Shown piece after piece: positions 18,823-26,563 of a DNA stretch of 64,000 nt. Position numbers and translations under genes: made by a program. Positions within the stretch are counted from its first letter, which is position 1. Each line of letters opens with the position of its first letter. The notes beneath the pieces were generated by a model, which worked only from the letters and a program-made list of their open reading frames with translations, ran no database searches and was not told the origin of the DNA. The stretch is taken from NCBI GenBank assembly GCA_021849425.1, contig JAJZSY010000005.1, positions 45,437-109,436 on the forward strand, given 5' to 3'. The stretch is from Pseudomonadota bacterium (lineage in GTDB: Bacteria > Pseudomonadota > Alphaproteobacteria > Acetobacterales > Acetobacteraceae).

Positions 18823-19814
18823 GCCGGCGGGCGGATATCGACCGGGCCAAGGGGCTGGCGATCGTTCTGGTCGTTTTCGGCCACATCGTGGCGCGGCAGG
18901 ACCCGTCGCACGTGGTGTGGTACCCGGCGCTGCGGCGCGCGGTCTATGGCTTTCACATGCCGTTCTTTTTTTATCTGAGCGGGCTGGTGGCCTGGCTGGC
19001 CGGGCACGCGACGGCGCCGCCGGCGCGCTGGCCGGCGCTGCTGCGCGCGCGGGTGCTGCGCTTGCTGGTCCCCTTCGGCGTGATGGCGTTCGTGATCACC
19101 GCGGGAAAACTCGCCGCCGCGCGCGTCATCCATGTCGACAACATGCCGGGCGGGCTGATCGCCGGGCTTGCCGACGCGGTGTGGCGGCCGCTGGACAGCC
19201 CGGCCTATTCGCTCTGGTATCTGGCGACGCTGTTCCTGCTCAGCGTGGCGACGCCGCCGCTGTTCGCCGCCTGCGGCCGCCGGCTGTGGCCGGTGATCGG
19301 GGTGTTCGCGGCGTTCCAGCTGATCCCCCTGCCCTGGCATCTCTACCTGGCCGAGGCCGGGCGCTATGCGATTTTTTTCGGCGCGGGCCTTGCCGCCGGG
19401 GCGCTGGGCGGGGGCTGGACGGAATGGATCGACCGCTGGCGGTGGTTGCTGCTCGCGGTGTTCGCCGCCGGCTGCGCGGCCATCGCGGCCGATGGCGGCG
19501 TGGCGCCGTTCAACCTGCGGCTGCTCGCGCTCGGGCTTGCGTCCATCCCGGCGCTTCATGCGCTGGTAAGGAGTCCATGCCTATCATCCGCCCGTATTGT
19601 CGAAACGCTCGGGCGGAATTCCCTGATGATCTATCTGTTCAACACCATTTTCATCGGCCTCGCGAAGGGCCTTCTGCTGCTGGTGACGGGCTGGAACGGC
19701 GCGCGGTTCCTGCCGGTCGCGGCGGTGCTGATGAGCGCGGGGCTGATCGGCCCGATCCTGCTCAAGCGCAAGGTTCTGCGCGCCATACCCGCGCTCGACC
19801 GGATGACCGAGTGA
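18819..19814 (+). CDS. Membrane acyltransferase 3 family protein
   Basis: Begins at GTG 18819, overlapping the upstream stop as GTGA, to give 331 residues: RRADIDRAKGLAIVLVVFGHI with the catalytic-region His, then GFHMPFFFYLSGL, a typical motif of acyltransferase-3 (OafA/WcfH-like) proteins. About ten hydrophobic helices follow and the protein ends in a short basic tail. Such proteins transfer acetyl or other acyl groups to surface sugars across the inner membrane. Translational coupling with the GT2 gene suggests it decorates the same polymer. Confidence 0.88.
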   Translation: MSRRADIDRAKGLAIVLVVFGHIVARQDPSHVVWYPALRRAVYGFHMPFFFYLSGLVAWLAGHATAPPARWPALLRARVLRLLVPFGVMAFVITAGKLAAARVIHVDNMPGGLIAGLADAVWRPLDSPAYSLWYLATLFLLSVATPPLFAACGRRLWPVIGVFAAFQLIPLPWHLYLAEAGRYAIFFGAGLAAGALGGGWTEWIDRWRWLLLAVFAAGCAAIAADGGVAPFNLRLLALGLASIPALHALVRSPCLSSARIVETLGRNSLMIYLFNTIFIGLAKGLLLLVTGWNGARFLPVAAVLMSAGLIGPILLKRKVLRAIPALDRMTE

Positions 19815-19821
19815 TGCGGCC

Positions 19822-20043
19822 ATGGCCGCGCAGGACTATTCGGCCCCGCTCGGGCGGTTTCTCGACGCCCTGCCGCACGAGCTCGCGGCGAGTTTTTCCG
19901 ACGCCCAGCTCCGCGCGATCGAGCTGCATTTCGGGATGCGCCATCGGCTGACCCACATGATCGACTGGCGGCGCCGGCTCGGCTTCGGGCGGCTCAAACT
20001 CTACGTCGTGCTGCTGGTCGGGCGGGACCGGCACCCGGCCTGA
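19822..20043 (+). CDS. Small conserved-looking hypothetical protein
   Basis: The 73-residue frame starts at ATG 19822, 7 bases after the acyltransferase gene, and encodes a soluble helical protein (LGRFLDALPHELAASFSDAQLRAIELHFG, quoted in part: FSDAQLRAIELHFGMRHR; then IDWRRRLGFGRLKLYVVLLVGRDRH). Hydrophobic and aromatic spacing looks like a real protein. Its 3' end overlaps the end of the convergent membrane-protein gene by 43 bp. I recognise no domain; short proteins of this sort occur in EPS clusters, which is the only hint to a role. Confidence 0.6.
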   Translation: MAAQDYSAPLGRFLDALPHELAASFSDAQLRAIELHFGMRHRLTHMIDWRRRLGFGRLKLYVVLLVGRDRHPA

Positions 20044-21410
20044 ACCCGCCGCAGCACCAGCCAGCCGGAGAACACCGCGAGCCAGACAACCCGGCTCTGA
20101 TAGCGGGCATGGGGGCCGGAGAGCGCGCCCGTCACCGCCGCGTTGCCGGCCAGCGCGAGCAGGACGATCCAGCAGAAGACGCCCAGCGATCGCGCCTGCG
20201 CGCCGATGTCGCGGCGGAAGGCGGCGAACAGCGCGAACAGCGCGGTCACCGCCATGCCGCCGGCGGCGAGCGGGCGCATGATCGCGGCGAGGACGCGCGG
20301 CACGCCCAGCCGCCCGCGCGCCTGGCGGCTGGCGAGATAGCCGGCATAGGCCGGGCGCGGCAGGTCGCGCCGGATGGTCTGCCAGGCGGTCGCATACCAG
20401 GGGCGCAGGCCGCTGCCCGGCGCGAAGGTGAGGAGTTGCAGGGCGAAATCGCGGGCCGCCGCGCGCAGCACGGCGCGCGGATGCAGGGCGAGCGTCCGGT
20501 AGACGATGGCATCCGTCTGCCCGACCAGGCGGCGCGGGCCGCCGGCGCGGTAGAGCGGACTGTCGGCCCGCCAGAGAAAGCCATCGGCGGTGCGCGGCAG
20601 ATCGTCGCGATAGGCGCAGAGCGCCCAGCCGGCGCGCGGACAGTCGGCCGCGAGCGTGGCGCGCGCCGGGCCGTTCTCGATCAGCCGGGCGAGCAGGAAG
20701 GTCGCGCCATAGGGCGAGGGCGAGGGCCTGCCGCGGGCCAGCGTGTTGACCGCGGTAAGGCACGCAGCGCCGAGCAGGAACGGCAGCAACAGCGCCCGCC
20801 AGCGGACCCGGTGGCGCCGCCGGCGCAGCGGCAGGACGGCGAGGCAGAGCCCGGCATAGATCGGCATGTTGCTCAGATGCACGACGATCGCCACGCCGAT
20901 CGCCAGCGCGTGCCCGGCGCCCGCCGTCCTGGCCGCGGGATCGAGCACGAGCCCGGCGAAGGCGAGCACCATCAGCGGCGTGAAGATGTCCGGCATCACC
21001 TGCGACGAGGTCCAGGACAGGGACGATCCGGCCGCGAGACCCGCCAGCAGCACGGCGGTTTCGAGCGCGCCGGCTTCGGGCGCGAGCAGGCGGTGGGTGG
21101 CGCGGATCAGCCAGGACGCGACCAGCGCCTGGGCGATGATCACCGGCCAGAGCGACCGCCCAAGCCCGGCGACGATCACCAGCAGGCTGTAGAAGGGCGG
21201 GCGGTCCCAGCCGAGATGCAGGTCGAGAACCTGCGAGATGTAGGTTCCGGTGTCGGAGAAGACCAGCGGATACCGGTTGGCCAGCGCCGGCCAGAGCAGC
21301 AGGAGCGCGCCGCCCGCGAGCAGCTTCACCTCCGGCCACGCGGCCGCGCGCGGGCGGGCCGGCGCGGCGCGCGGCGGGATCGCGGCGTCAGGTACGGAAA
21401 TAGCCGCCAT
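20001..21410 (-). CDS. Multispanning membrane protein, glycosyltransferase-like
   Basis: The 469-residue protein has roughly ten to eleven hydrophobic segments. After the first comes FSDTGTYISQVLDLHLGWDRPPFYSLL, which resembles the first periplasmic loop of GT-C (ArnT/PMT-like) glycosyltransferases, including an acidic residue in the expected place (quote split: FSDTGTYISQVLDLH, GWDRPPFYSLL). TSSQVMPDIFTPLMVL follows. It could be a lipid-linked-sugar-dependent glycosyltransferase or the polymerase of the locus. The evidence does not settle this. Its ATG lies inside the last codons of the Wzc gene (23-bp same-strand overlap), so the two are coupled. Confidence 0.7.
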   Translation of the reverse strand: MAAISVPDAAIPPRAAPARPRAAAWPEVKLLAGGALLLLWPALANRYPLVFSDTGTYISQVLDLHLGWDRPPFYSLLVIVAGLGRSLWPVIIAQALVASWLIRATHRLLAPEAGALETAVLLAGLAAGSSLSWTSSQVMPDIFTPLMVLAFAGLVLDPAARTAGAGHALAIGVAIVVHLSNMPIYAGLCLAVLPLRRRRHRVRWRALLLPFLLGAACLTAVNTLARGRPSPSPYGATFLLARLIENGPARATLAADCPRAGWALCAYRDDLPRTADGFLWRADSPLYRAGGPRRLVGQTDAIVYRTLALHPRAVLRAAARDFALQLLTFAPGSGLRPWYATAWQTIRRDLPRPAYAGYLASRQARGRLGVPRVLAAIMRPLAAGGMAVTALFALFAAFRRDIGAQARSLGVFCWIVLLALAGNAAVTGALSGPHARYQSRVVWLAVFSGWLVLRRVQAGCRSRPTSSTT

Positions 21411-23586
21411 AACGCGGATGATAGAGTTCGGAATCGGGAAATCCGGCGCGGGCGTGGCGGGCGCCGTCGACCCTTGTGAGCACCGCGCCCTCGATCCGCA
21501 GCCCCGGCTGCGCCAGCAGCGCCATCGCCGCCGCGACGGTGCGCCGGGGCGTCTGCCCCCAGCGGATGCAGAGCAGCACGGACGCGGCGGTGCGGGCGAG
21601 CACCTGCGCCTCGGCCAGGGCGAAGACGGGCGGGAGGTCGAGGATCACGAGGTCGTATCGGCGGTGAAGCTCCTCGATCAGCAGACCGAGGCGCTCGGAC
21701 ATGAACAGGGCCAGCGCCTCGCGCGCCACCGCCCCGGCCGGCATGACGTCCGGAACGGCGTCGTCATCCTCGAGGGCGGGACGATGGATCGCCGCCTCCA
21801 GCGCCACCCGCCCGGCCAGATGGTCGGTCAGGCCGGGCAGGCCGCCGAGGCCGAAGACCATGTCGAGGCTCGGCTGGCGGATATCGCAGTCGATCAGCAG
21901 GATGCGCGCCCCGCTGGCCGCCATCGACAGGGCGAGGCTGACGGCCAGCGTGGTTTTGCCCTCGCCGGGGCGGGACGCCGTGATCGCGAGGCTGCGCGGC
22001 GCGCCGGGCGCGAGCCAGAGGCCGGTGCGCAGGGCCCGGATCTGCTCGGCGAAGGCGGAAAACGGATAGCGGCGCGCATAGTCGGGCACCGCGAGGCCGC
22101 GGCGCGCCCGCCGGGTGATTTCGGGCACCAGCGCCATGCAGGGCAGGCCCAGCGCTTCGCGCACCTGGCCGCCGAAGCGGAAGCTGCCGTTCAGCGCATC
22201 CGCCGCCAGCGCCGCCAGCAGGCCAAGGCAGAGGCCGAGCAGGACCGCGCCGGAGAGGATGGCGAGGCGGCGCGGGCCGCTGGCGCGCGCCGGCGGGACG
22301 GCGGGGGTGATGATCCGCGCGCTCGGCCGCGTCAGGGCGCTGCGGCTTTCGAGCGCGCCGATCTGCTCGGTCTCGGCGCGCAGCAGGCTGCTCTCGGCCT
22401 GGCGCTGCTCCTGAAGGCGCGCGAGGGGCGCCGCCACCACCGACTGCGCCGCCGCCTTGCCGCGCACGCGGGCGATGGCGGCCTCGAGACTGGCGACACG
22501 CGCCGCATCGGCGGCGGCGCGCATCCGGTCGGCGGCGACGAGCCGCCCGGTTTCGGCCCCGATCTGCCCGCGCAGCGCCGCGAGCGCGCGGGCGGCGGCG
22601 CGATATTCGGGATTGTTCGGCCCCTCGGTGCTGGCGAGGGCGCGCAGCCTTGCGGTGAGTTCGGCCGCGCGCGCGCGCATCGGCCCGATCGCGGGCGCCA
22701 CCGCGGCGGCAGCGGCGGCCTCGCTGCCGCCGCGCAAGATCGCGAGCCGCGCCCGCGCGGCGGCGAGATCGGCCTGGGAGGCGGCGAGGCTCGCGGTGAG
22801 CTGCCCGGCCTGCTCATTGGTCAGCGGCGCGGCGCCGGCCCCCCGCTGGGTGCCGCTGCGCGCGCGCTCGAGCGCGATCGCGACATCGAGCGATTCGAGA
22901 CGGGACGCCGTCTCCCGCGCCCGGTGCCGGAGCCAGAGCCGGGCCCGGTGCAGCACCTCCAGCCGGTCGGTCCGCTCCCGATCCAGATAGGCGGCCATGG
23001 CGGCGTTCACCGCCCGGGCGGCGCGGCGCGGGTCGCGGCTGGTATAGGAGACGTCGATCAGCTGCGAACCCGCGGGGATCTCGATGCGGAACCGGGCGGC
23101 GATGTCGGCGTCGAGCGCGGCGGCGGCGGGCCGGGGCGTCGGCCCGAGGCCGAACCAGCGCCGCAGCATCGGTGCGAAGCCCGGCTCAGGGGCGCGCGGG
23201 GGATGCGGGCGGGCGCCGAGGCGGCGAACCACGCGCCGCATCACGCCCGGGCTTTTCAGGATGGCGACCTGGCTGGCCATCAGCATATCGGTCACCGGCG
23301 CGGTCTCGACCACGTCGCGCAGCAATTTCTGATTGAACCCGATCGGGTCGTAGAGCAGCACGCCGGTCGCGGTATAGACCGCCGGCAAGCGCGACAACGC
23401 GGCCGAGGAGAGCAGCGGCAGGCCGAGGGCGACAAGGGCGGCCAGCCGCCAGTGGCGGCGGACGGCGCGCAGGGCATCGAGCGGATCGTCCGCCGCCCTT
23501 GCCGGCAGGGCGCGGCCCTGTGGGTCTGCCGGAACGCTCATCTCTGTGACCGACCCGTCATCGGGATGCCTCATCTGTTGTTGCAC
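21388..23586 (-). CDS. Wzc-like polysaccharide co-polymerase / BY-kinase
   Basis: This 732-residue protein has a Wzz-type N-terminal domain with a first membrane helix near 47-66, a long periplasmic coiled region (about 200-430, rich in Arg, Ala, Glu), a second helix near 437-465 and a cytoplasmic ATPase domain. The latter has Walker A ASRPGEGKTTLAVS (near 540), ILLIDCDIRQPSLD (Walker A') and YDLVILDLPPV (Walker B, near 643). The last residues carry a small Tyr cluster (ELYHPRYGGYF), as in bacterial tyrosine kinases that autophosphorylate there. It controls chain length and export of the exopolysaccharide with the Wza-like protein. Divergent from that gene. Confidence 0.92.
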   Translation of the reverse strand: MQQQMRHPDDGSVTEMSVPADPQGRALPARAADDPLDALRAVRRHWRLAALVALGLPLLSSAALSRLPAVYTATGVLLYDPIGFNQKLLRDVVETAPVTDMLMASQVAILKSPGVMRRVVRRLGARPHPPRAPEPGFAPMLRRWFGLGPTPRPAAAALDADIAARFRIEIPAGSQLIDVSYTSRDPRRAARAVNAAMAAYLDRERTDRLEVLHRARLWLRHRARETASRLESLDVAIALERARSGTQRGAGAAPLTNEQAGQLTASLAASQADLAAARARLAILRGGSEAAAAAAVAPAIGPMRARAAELTARLRALASTEGPNNPEYRAAARALAALRGQIGAETGRLVAADRMRAAADAARVASLEAAIARVRGKAAAQSVVAAPLARLQEQRQAESSLLRAETEQIGALESRSALTRPSARIITPAVPPARASGPRRLAILSGAVLLGLCLGLLAALAADALNGSFRFGGQVREALGLPCMALVPEITRRARRGLAVPDYARRYPFSAFAEQIRALRTGLWLAPGAPRSLAITASRPGEGKTTLAVSLALSMAASGARILLIDCDIRQPSLDMVFGLGGLPGLTDHLAGRVALEAAIHRPALEDDDAVPDVMPAGAVAREALALFMSERLGLLIEELHRRYDLVILDLPPVFALAEAQVLARTAASVLLCIRWGQTPRRTVAAAMALLAQPGLRIEGAVLTRVDGARHARAGFPDSELYHPRYGGYFRT

Positions 23587-23696
23587 CGAGGGCGTTGTTG
23601 CAAAGGGGGCGCGCGCCGGGGCATTCTGGCGGAAGACACGAATTTATCTATTTAAGGTTGTATTATGTATATCATTTCAGTTCAAGGTTGATCGAC
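23587..23696. promoter_or_regulatory. Divergent promoter region between wzc-like and wza-like genes
   Basis: The right half (23638-23690) is AT-rich, with TTTATCTATTTAAGG and TATTATGTATATC. It should drive the Wza-like gene to the right and the Wzc operon to the left. No confident -35/-10 pair or operator is visible. Confidence 0.4.
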
Positions 23697-24284
23697 ATGC
23701 CGGTATTTCGCCGCGACACAAGGCGCCGCCTGCTCGCCGCCATGCTGGGTGGGATCATCGCCCCGGCGCTCTCGGGCTGCGCGGCGTGGATGCGCCTGCC
23801 GAAGCTGCCGGCGACGGCCTCCGGCGGCTACCGGCTTGGGCCGGGCGACCGGCTGCGGGTGATCGTGTTCGGCCAGACCCAGCTCACCGCGACATATGAC
23901 GTGGATGCCTCGGGCATGATCGAGCTGCCGCTCGCCGGGCCGGTGCGCGCGGCGGGGCGGAGCACGGCGATGCTGGGCCGCGCGATCGCCCGAACGCTGG
24001 TCGCGCGCGGGATTCTGCGCCATCCCGCCGTCGCGGTGGAGGTGCGGCGCTACCGGCCGTTCTCGATCCTGGGCGAGGTGAACCGGCCGGACCAGTATCC
24101 GTTCGAGCCCGGCATGACCGTGCTCGCCGCCGTCTCGCGCGCGGGGGGCTTTACCTATCGGGCGGTGGAATCCGAGGTCGGGGTGATCCGGATGACCGGC
24201 GGGGTGCCGCGGGACTATCGGGCGCCGGTTTCGGCGCTGGTGGCGCCGGGCGACGTGATCCGGGTGTTTCAGCGACATTTCTGA
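23697..24284 (+). CDS. Short Wza-like polysaccharide export lipoprotein
   Basis: The 195-residue protein starts with a basic, Arg-rich N-terminus and a lipobox ALSGC with Cys at residue 28, so it should be an outer-membrane lipoprotein. YRLGPGDRLRVIVFGQ is the polysaccharide-export domain motif. The segment VDASGMIELPLAGPVRAAGRS follows (quoted in part), then an SLBB-like part with SILGEVNRPDQYPFEPGMTVLAA. It is much shorter than E. coli Wza (about 379 residues) and lacks the extra SLBB repeat and the C-terminal barrel helix. It may work with the separate barrel protein encoded at 16565-17812. That pairing is inference. Confidence 0.87.
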   Translation: MPVFRRDTRRRLLAAMLGGIIAPALSGCAAWMRLPKLPATASGGYRLGPGDRLRVIVFGQTQLTATYDVDASGMIELPLAGPVRAAGRSTAMLGRAIARTLVARGILRHPAVAVEVRRYRPFSILGEVNRPDQYPFEPGMTVLAAVSRAGGFTYRAVESEVGVIRMTGGVPRDYRAPVSALVAPGDVIRVFQRHF

Positions 24285-24315
24285 ACAATCGAGCCCGCCG
24301 GCGGGTTACGAAAGA

Positions 24316-24344
24316 TTGACTTGCGCGCGCCCTGCATCTACCCC
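24316..24344 (+). promoter_or_regulatory. Candidate promoter of the fab operon
   Basis: TTGACT (24316-24321), a 17-base spacer and TACCCC (24339-24344) form a candidate sigma-70 promoter about 90 bases before the fabD start. The -35 is strong, the -10 weak. Confidence 0.45.
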
Positions 24345-24433
24345 GCGCCAGCGTCAGAGCACGCGATTGCGGGATATTCAGGGCCGGCTCGGCCATGCCG
24401 ACCGCATCGCCGGGACGACAGGAGAAACGGAAC

Positions 24434-25393
24434 ATGGCGGTGAACGCCTTCATCTTTCCAGGACAGGGCAGCCAGGCCGTGGGCATGGGGCGCGACCTGG
24501 CCGCCGCCTTCGCGCCGGCGCGCGAGGTGTTCGAGGAAGTCGACGAGGTTCTCAAGCAGAAACTCTCCCGGCTGATGTTCGAGGGCCCGGCGGAGGAACT
24601 CACCCTGACCGAGAACGCCCAGCCCGCGCTCATGGCCATGTCGATGGCGGTGCTGCGTTGCCTGGAGAAGGAAGCCGGCATTGTGCTCGGCGATCGGGCG
24701 GCGGTGGTCGCCGGCCATTCGCTCGGCGAATATTCGGCGCTGGCGGCCGCCGGCACGTTCGGCATCGCCGATACCGCGCGGCTGCTGCGGATTCGCGGTA
24801 CCGCGATGCAGCAGGCGGTGCCGCCCGGCGAGGGCGCGATGGCGGCGCTGCTCGGCGTCGAACGCGACGCCGCCGAGCAGATCTGCGCCGAGGCGGCCGA
24901 ATCGCCGGAGGGGCGGCAGGTCGTCTCCGTCGCCAATGATAATGGCGGCGGCCAGGTGGTGATTTCTGGCACTGCCGCAGCGGTCGACCGGGCGCTGGAG
25001 ATCGCCCGCGCGCGGGGCATCAAGCGCGCGCTCAAGCTGCCGGTCTCGGCGCCGTTCCACTGCGCGCTGATGGCGCCCGCCGCCGAGGCGATGCGCGAGG
25101 CGCTGGCCGGCGTGACGCTCGCAGCACCGGTGGTGCCGCTGATCGCCAATGTCACCGCGGCGAAGGTGACGGACCCGGCGGAGATCGCCGCGCGGCTGGT
25201 CGAGCAGGTGACGGCGCCGGTCCGCTGGCGCGAATCGGTCGGCACGATGACGGCACTCGGCGTCACCCGCTTCATCGAACTCGGCGCAGGCAAGGTGCTG
25301 TGCGGTCTCGCGCGGCGCATCGCCCCGGACGCCGATTGCCTGTCCTGCGGCACGCCGGCGGAGCTTGAGGAGCTGGTCAAACATGTCGGCTGA
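24434..25393 (+). CDS. fabD: Malonyl-CoA:ACP transacylase
   Basis: FabD loads malonate from CoA onto ACP for fatty-acid synthesis. The 319-residue protein shows FIFPGQGSQAVGMG at the N-terminus, VVAGHSLGEYSAL with nucleophile Ser96, the conserved Arg in LLRIRGTAMQ, SAPFHCALM with the catalytic His, and the Gln of the GQGSQ oxyanion loop. Start ATG 24434 has GGAGAAACGGAAC upstream. It overlaps fabG by 11 bp and begins the fabD-fabG-acpP-fabF-mltG run. Confidence 0.97.
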   Translation: MAVNAFIFPGQGSQAVGMGRDLAAAFAPAREVFEEVDEVLKQKLSRLMFEGPAEELTLTENAQPALMAMSMAVLRCLEKEAGIVLGDRAAVVAGHSLGEYSALAAAGTFGIADTARLLRIRGTAMQQAVPPGEGAMAALLGVERDAAEQICAEAAESPEGRQVVSVANDNGGGQVVISGTAAAVDRALEIARARGIKRALKLPVSAPFHCALMAPAAEAMREALAGVTLAAPVVPLIANVTAAKVTDPAEIAARLVEQVTAPVRWRESVGTMTALGVTRFIELGAGKVLCGLARRIAPDADCLSCGTPAELEELVKHVG

Positions 25394-26132
25394 TCTTTTC
25401 GCGCTGGCGGGACGCACCGCCCTCGTCACCGGCGCCTCGGGCGGCATCGGCGCCGCCATTGCGCGCACGCTGCACGGGCTGGGGGCCGCGGTCGCGCTCT
25501 CGGGCACACGCGACTCCGCCCTCGCCGCGCTCGCGGCAGAGCTTGGCGAGCGCGCCCATGTCTGCCCGGCCGACCTCTCCGACCCCAAGGCGGCGGAGGC
25601 GCTGGTCGCGGCCGCCGACTCGGCGCTCGGGCATATCGACATCCTGGTGAACAATGCCGGCCTGACCCGCGACGGGCTTGTGCTGCGCATGTCCGACGAG
25701 GCCTGGAGCCAGGTGATGGATGTCGATCTCGCCGCGCCCTTCCGCCTGTCCCGCGCGGTGATGAAGGGGATGATGCGCCGGCGCGCCGGGCGGATCATCA
25801 ATATCGGCAGCATCGTCGGCAGCACCGGCAATCCCGGCCAGGTCAACTACGCCGCCGCCAAGGCCGGGTTGATCGGCATGACGAAATCGATGGCGCAGGA
25901 AGTCGCCTCGCGCAACATCACGGTCAATCTCGTGGCGCCGGGCTTCATCGAGACCGCGATGACGGACGCGCTGAGCGAGGCGCAGCGCGCAGCGCTGGCC
26001 GAAAAGATTCCGCTTGGCCGCCTCGGCAGGCCGCAGGACGTCGCCGCCGCGGTGGCCTATCTGGCCTCCGACGCCGCCGCCTGGGTCACCGGCGCGATCC
26101 TGCATGTGAATGGTGGCATGGCCATGATCTGA
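25383..26132 (+). CDS. fabG: 3-oxoacyl-ACP reductase
   Basis: The 249-residue SDR starts at ATG 25383, inside the end of fabD, so translation is coupled. NADPH-binding TGASGGIG, the NNAG motif (DILVNNAGLTRDGL), catalytic Ser in INIGSIVGSTG and YAAAKAG with Tyr and Lys are visible. The C-terminus (GAILHVNGGMAMI) is typical of FabG. It reduces 3-oxoacyl-ACP in the cytoplasm. A 172-base gap with a strong hairpin separates it from acpP. Confidence 0.97.
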   Translation: MSADLFALAGRTALVTGASGGIGAAIARTLHGLGAAVALSGTRDSALAALAAELGERAHVCPADLSDPKAAEALVAAADSALGHIDILVNNAGLTRDGLVLRMSDEAWSQVMDVDLAAPFRLSRAVMKGMMRRRAGRIINIGSIVGSTGNPGQVNYAAAKAGLIGMTKSMAQEVASRNITVNLVAPGFIETAMTDALSEAQRAALAEKIPLGRLGRPQDVAAAVAYLASDAAAWVTGAILHVNGGMAMI

Positions 26133-26181
26133 GCTGCGGTTGGCGCGGCCGGGCGAACCATGCTAAGCGCGCCGGACTTTG

Positions 26182-26222
26182 GCAATGATCGTGGAGCCGG
26201 CCTCGTGCGCCACGATCATTGC
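26182..26222 (+). promoter_or_regulatory. Strong hairpin between fabG and acpP
   Basis: A 13-bp perfect inverted repeat (26182-26194 with 26210-26222) encloses a 15-base loop. No T-run follows (GTGTTATCC), so it does not look like a classic terminator. It lies 82 bases before the acpP start and could be an RNA processing or stabilising element, an attenuator, or a protein site. A weak promoter candidate (TTGGCG at 26140, GCTAAG at 26162) precedes it. Confidence 0.55.
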
Positions 26223-26304
26223 GTGTTATCCATCCGACCGGAGGCGGGATGGTCGATGCCGCCGGTCCATACCGCCCAACGATCTCTACAGGAGCATGAA
26301 TTCG

Positions 26305-26544
26305 ATGAGTGAAGTCGCCGAAAAAGTGAAGAAGATTGTCGTCGAGCACCTCGGCGTGGACGAGGCGAAGGTGACGCCGGAAGCCTCCTTCATCGACGAT
26401 CTGGGCGCGGACAGCCTCGATACGGTCGAGCTGGTCATGGCGTTCGAGGAAGCCTTCGGCGTGGAGATCCCCGAGGACGCGGCCGAGAAGATCGGCACCG
26501 TCAAGGACGCGATCGACTACATCGAAAAGAAGAAAGCCGAATAA
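26305..26544 (+). CDS. acpP: Acyl carrier protein
   Basis: The 79-residue acidic protein carries growing acyl chains on a 4'-phosphopantetheine attached to Ser37 in [19 protein letters not shown]. The rest ([21 protein letters not shown]) is canonical. Start ATG 26305 was chosen over ATG 26296 because AGGAG (26290-26294) is 10 bases from it but only 1 base from the earlier [13 protein letters not shown] is also the usual N-terminus. fabF follows 19 bases later. Confidence 0.98.
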   Translation: MSEVAEKVKKIVVEHLGVDEAKVTPEASFIDDLGADSLDTVELVMAFEEAFGVEIPEDAAEKIGTVKDAIDYIEKKKAE

Positions 26545-26563
26545 GTCAGGTATCGGACGGGAC

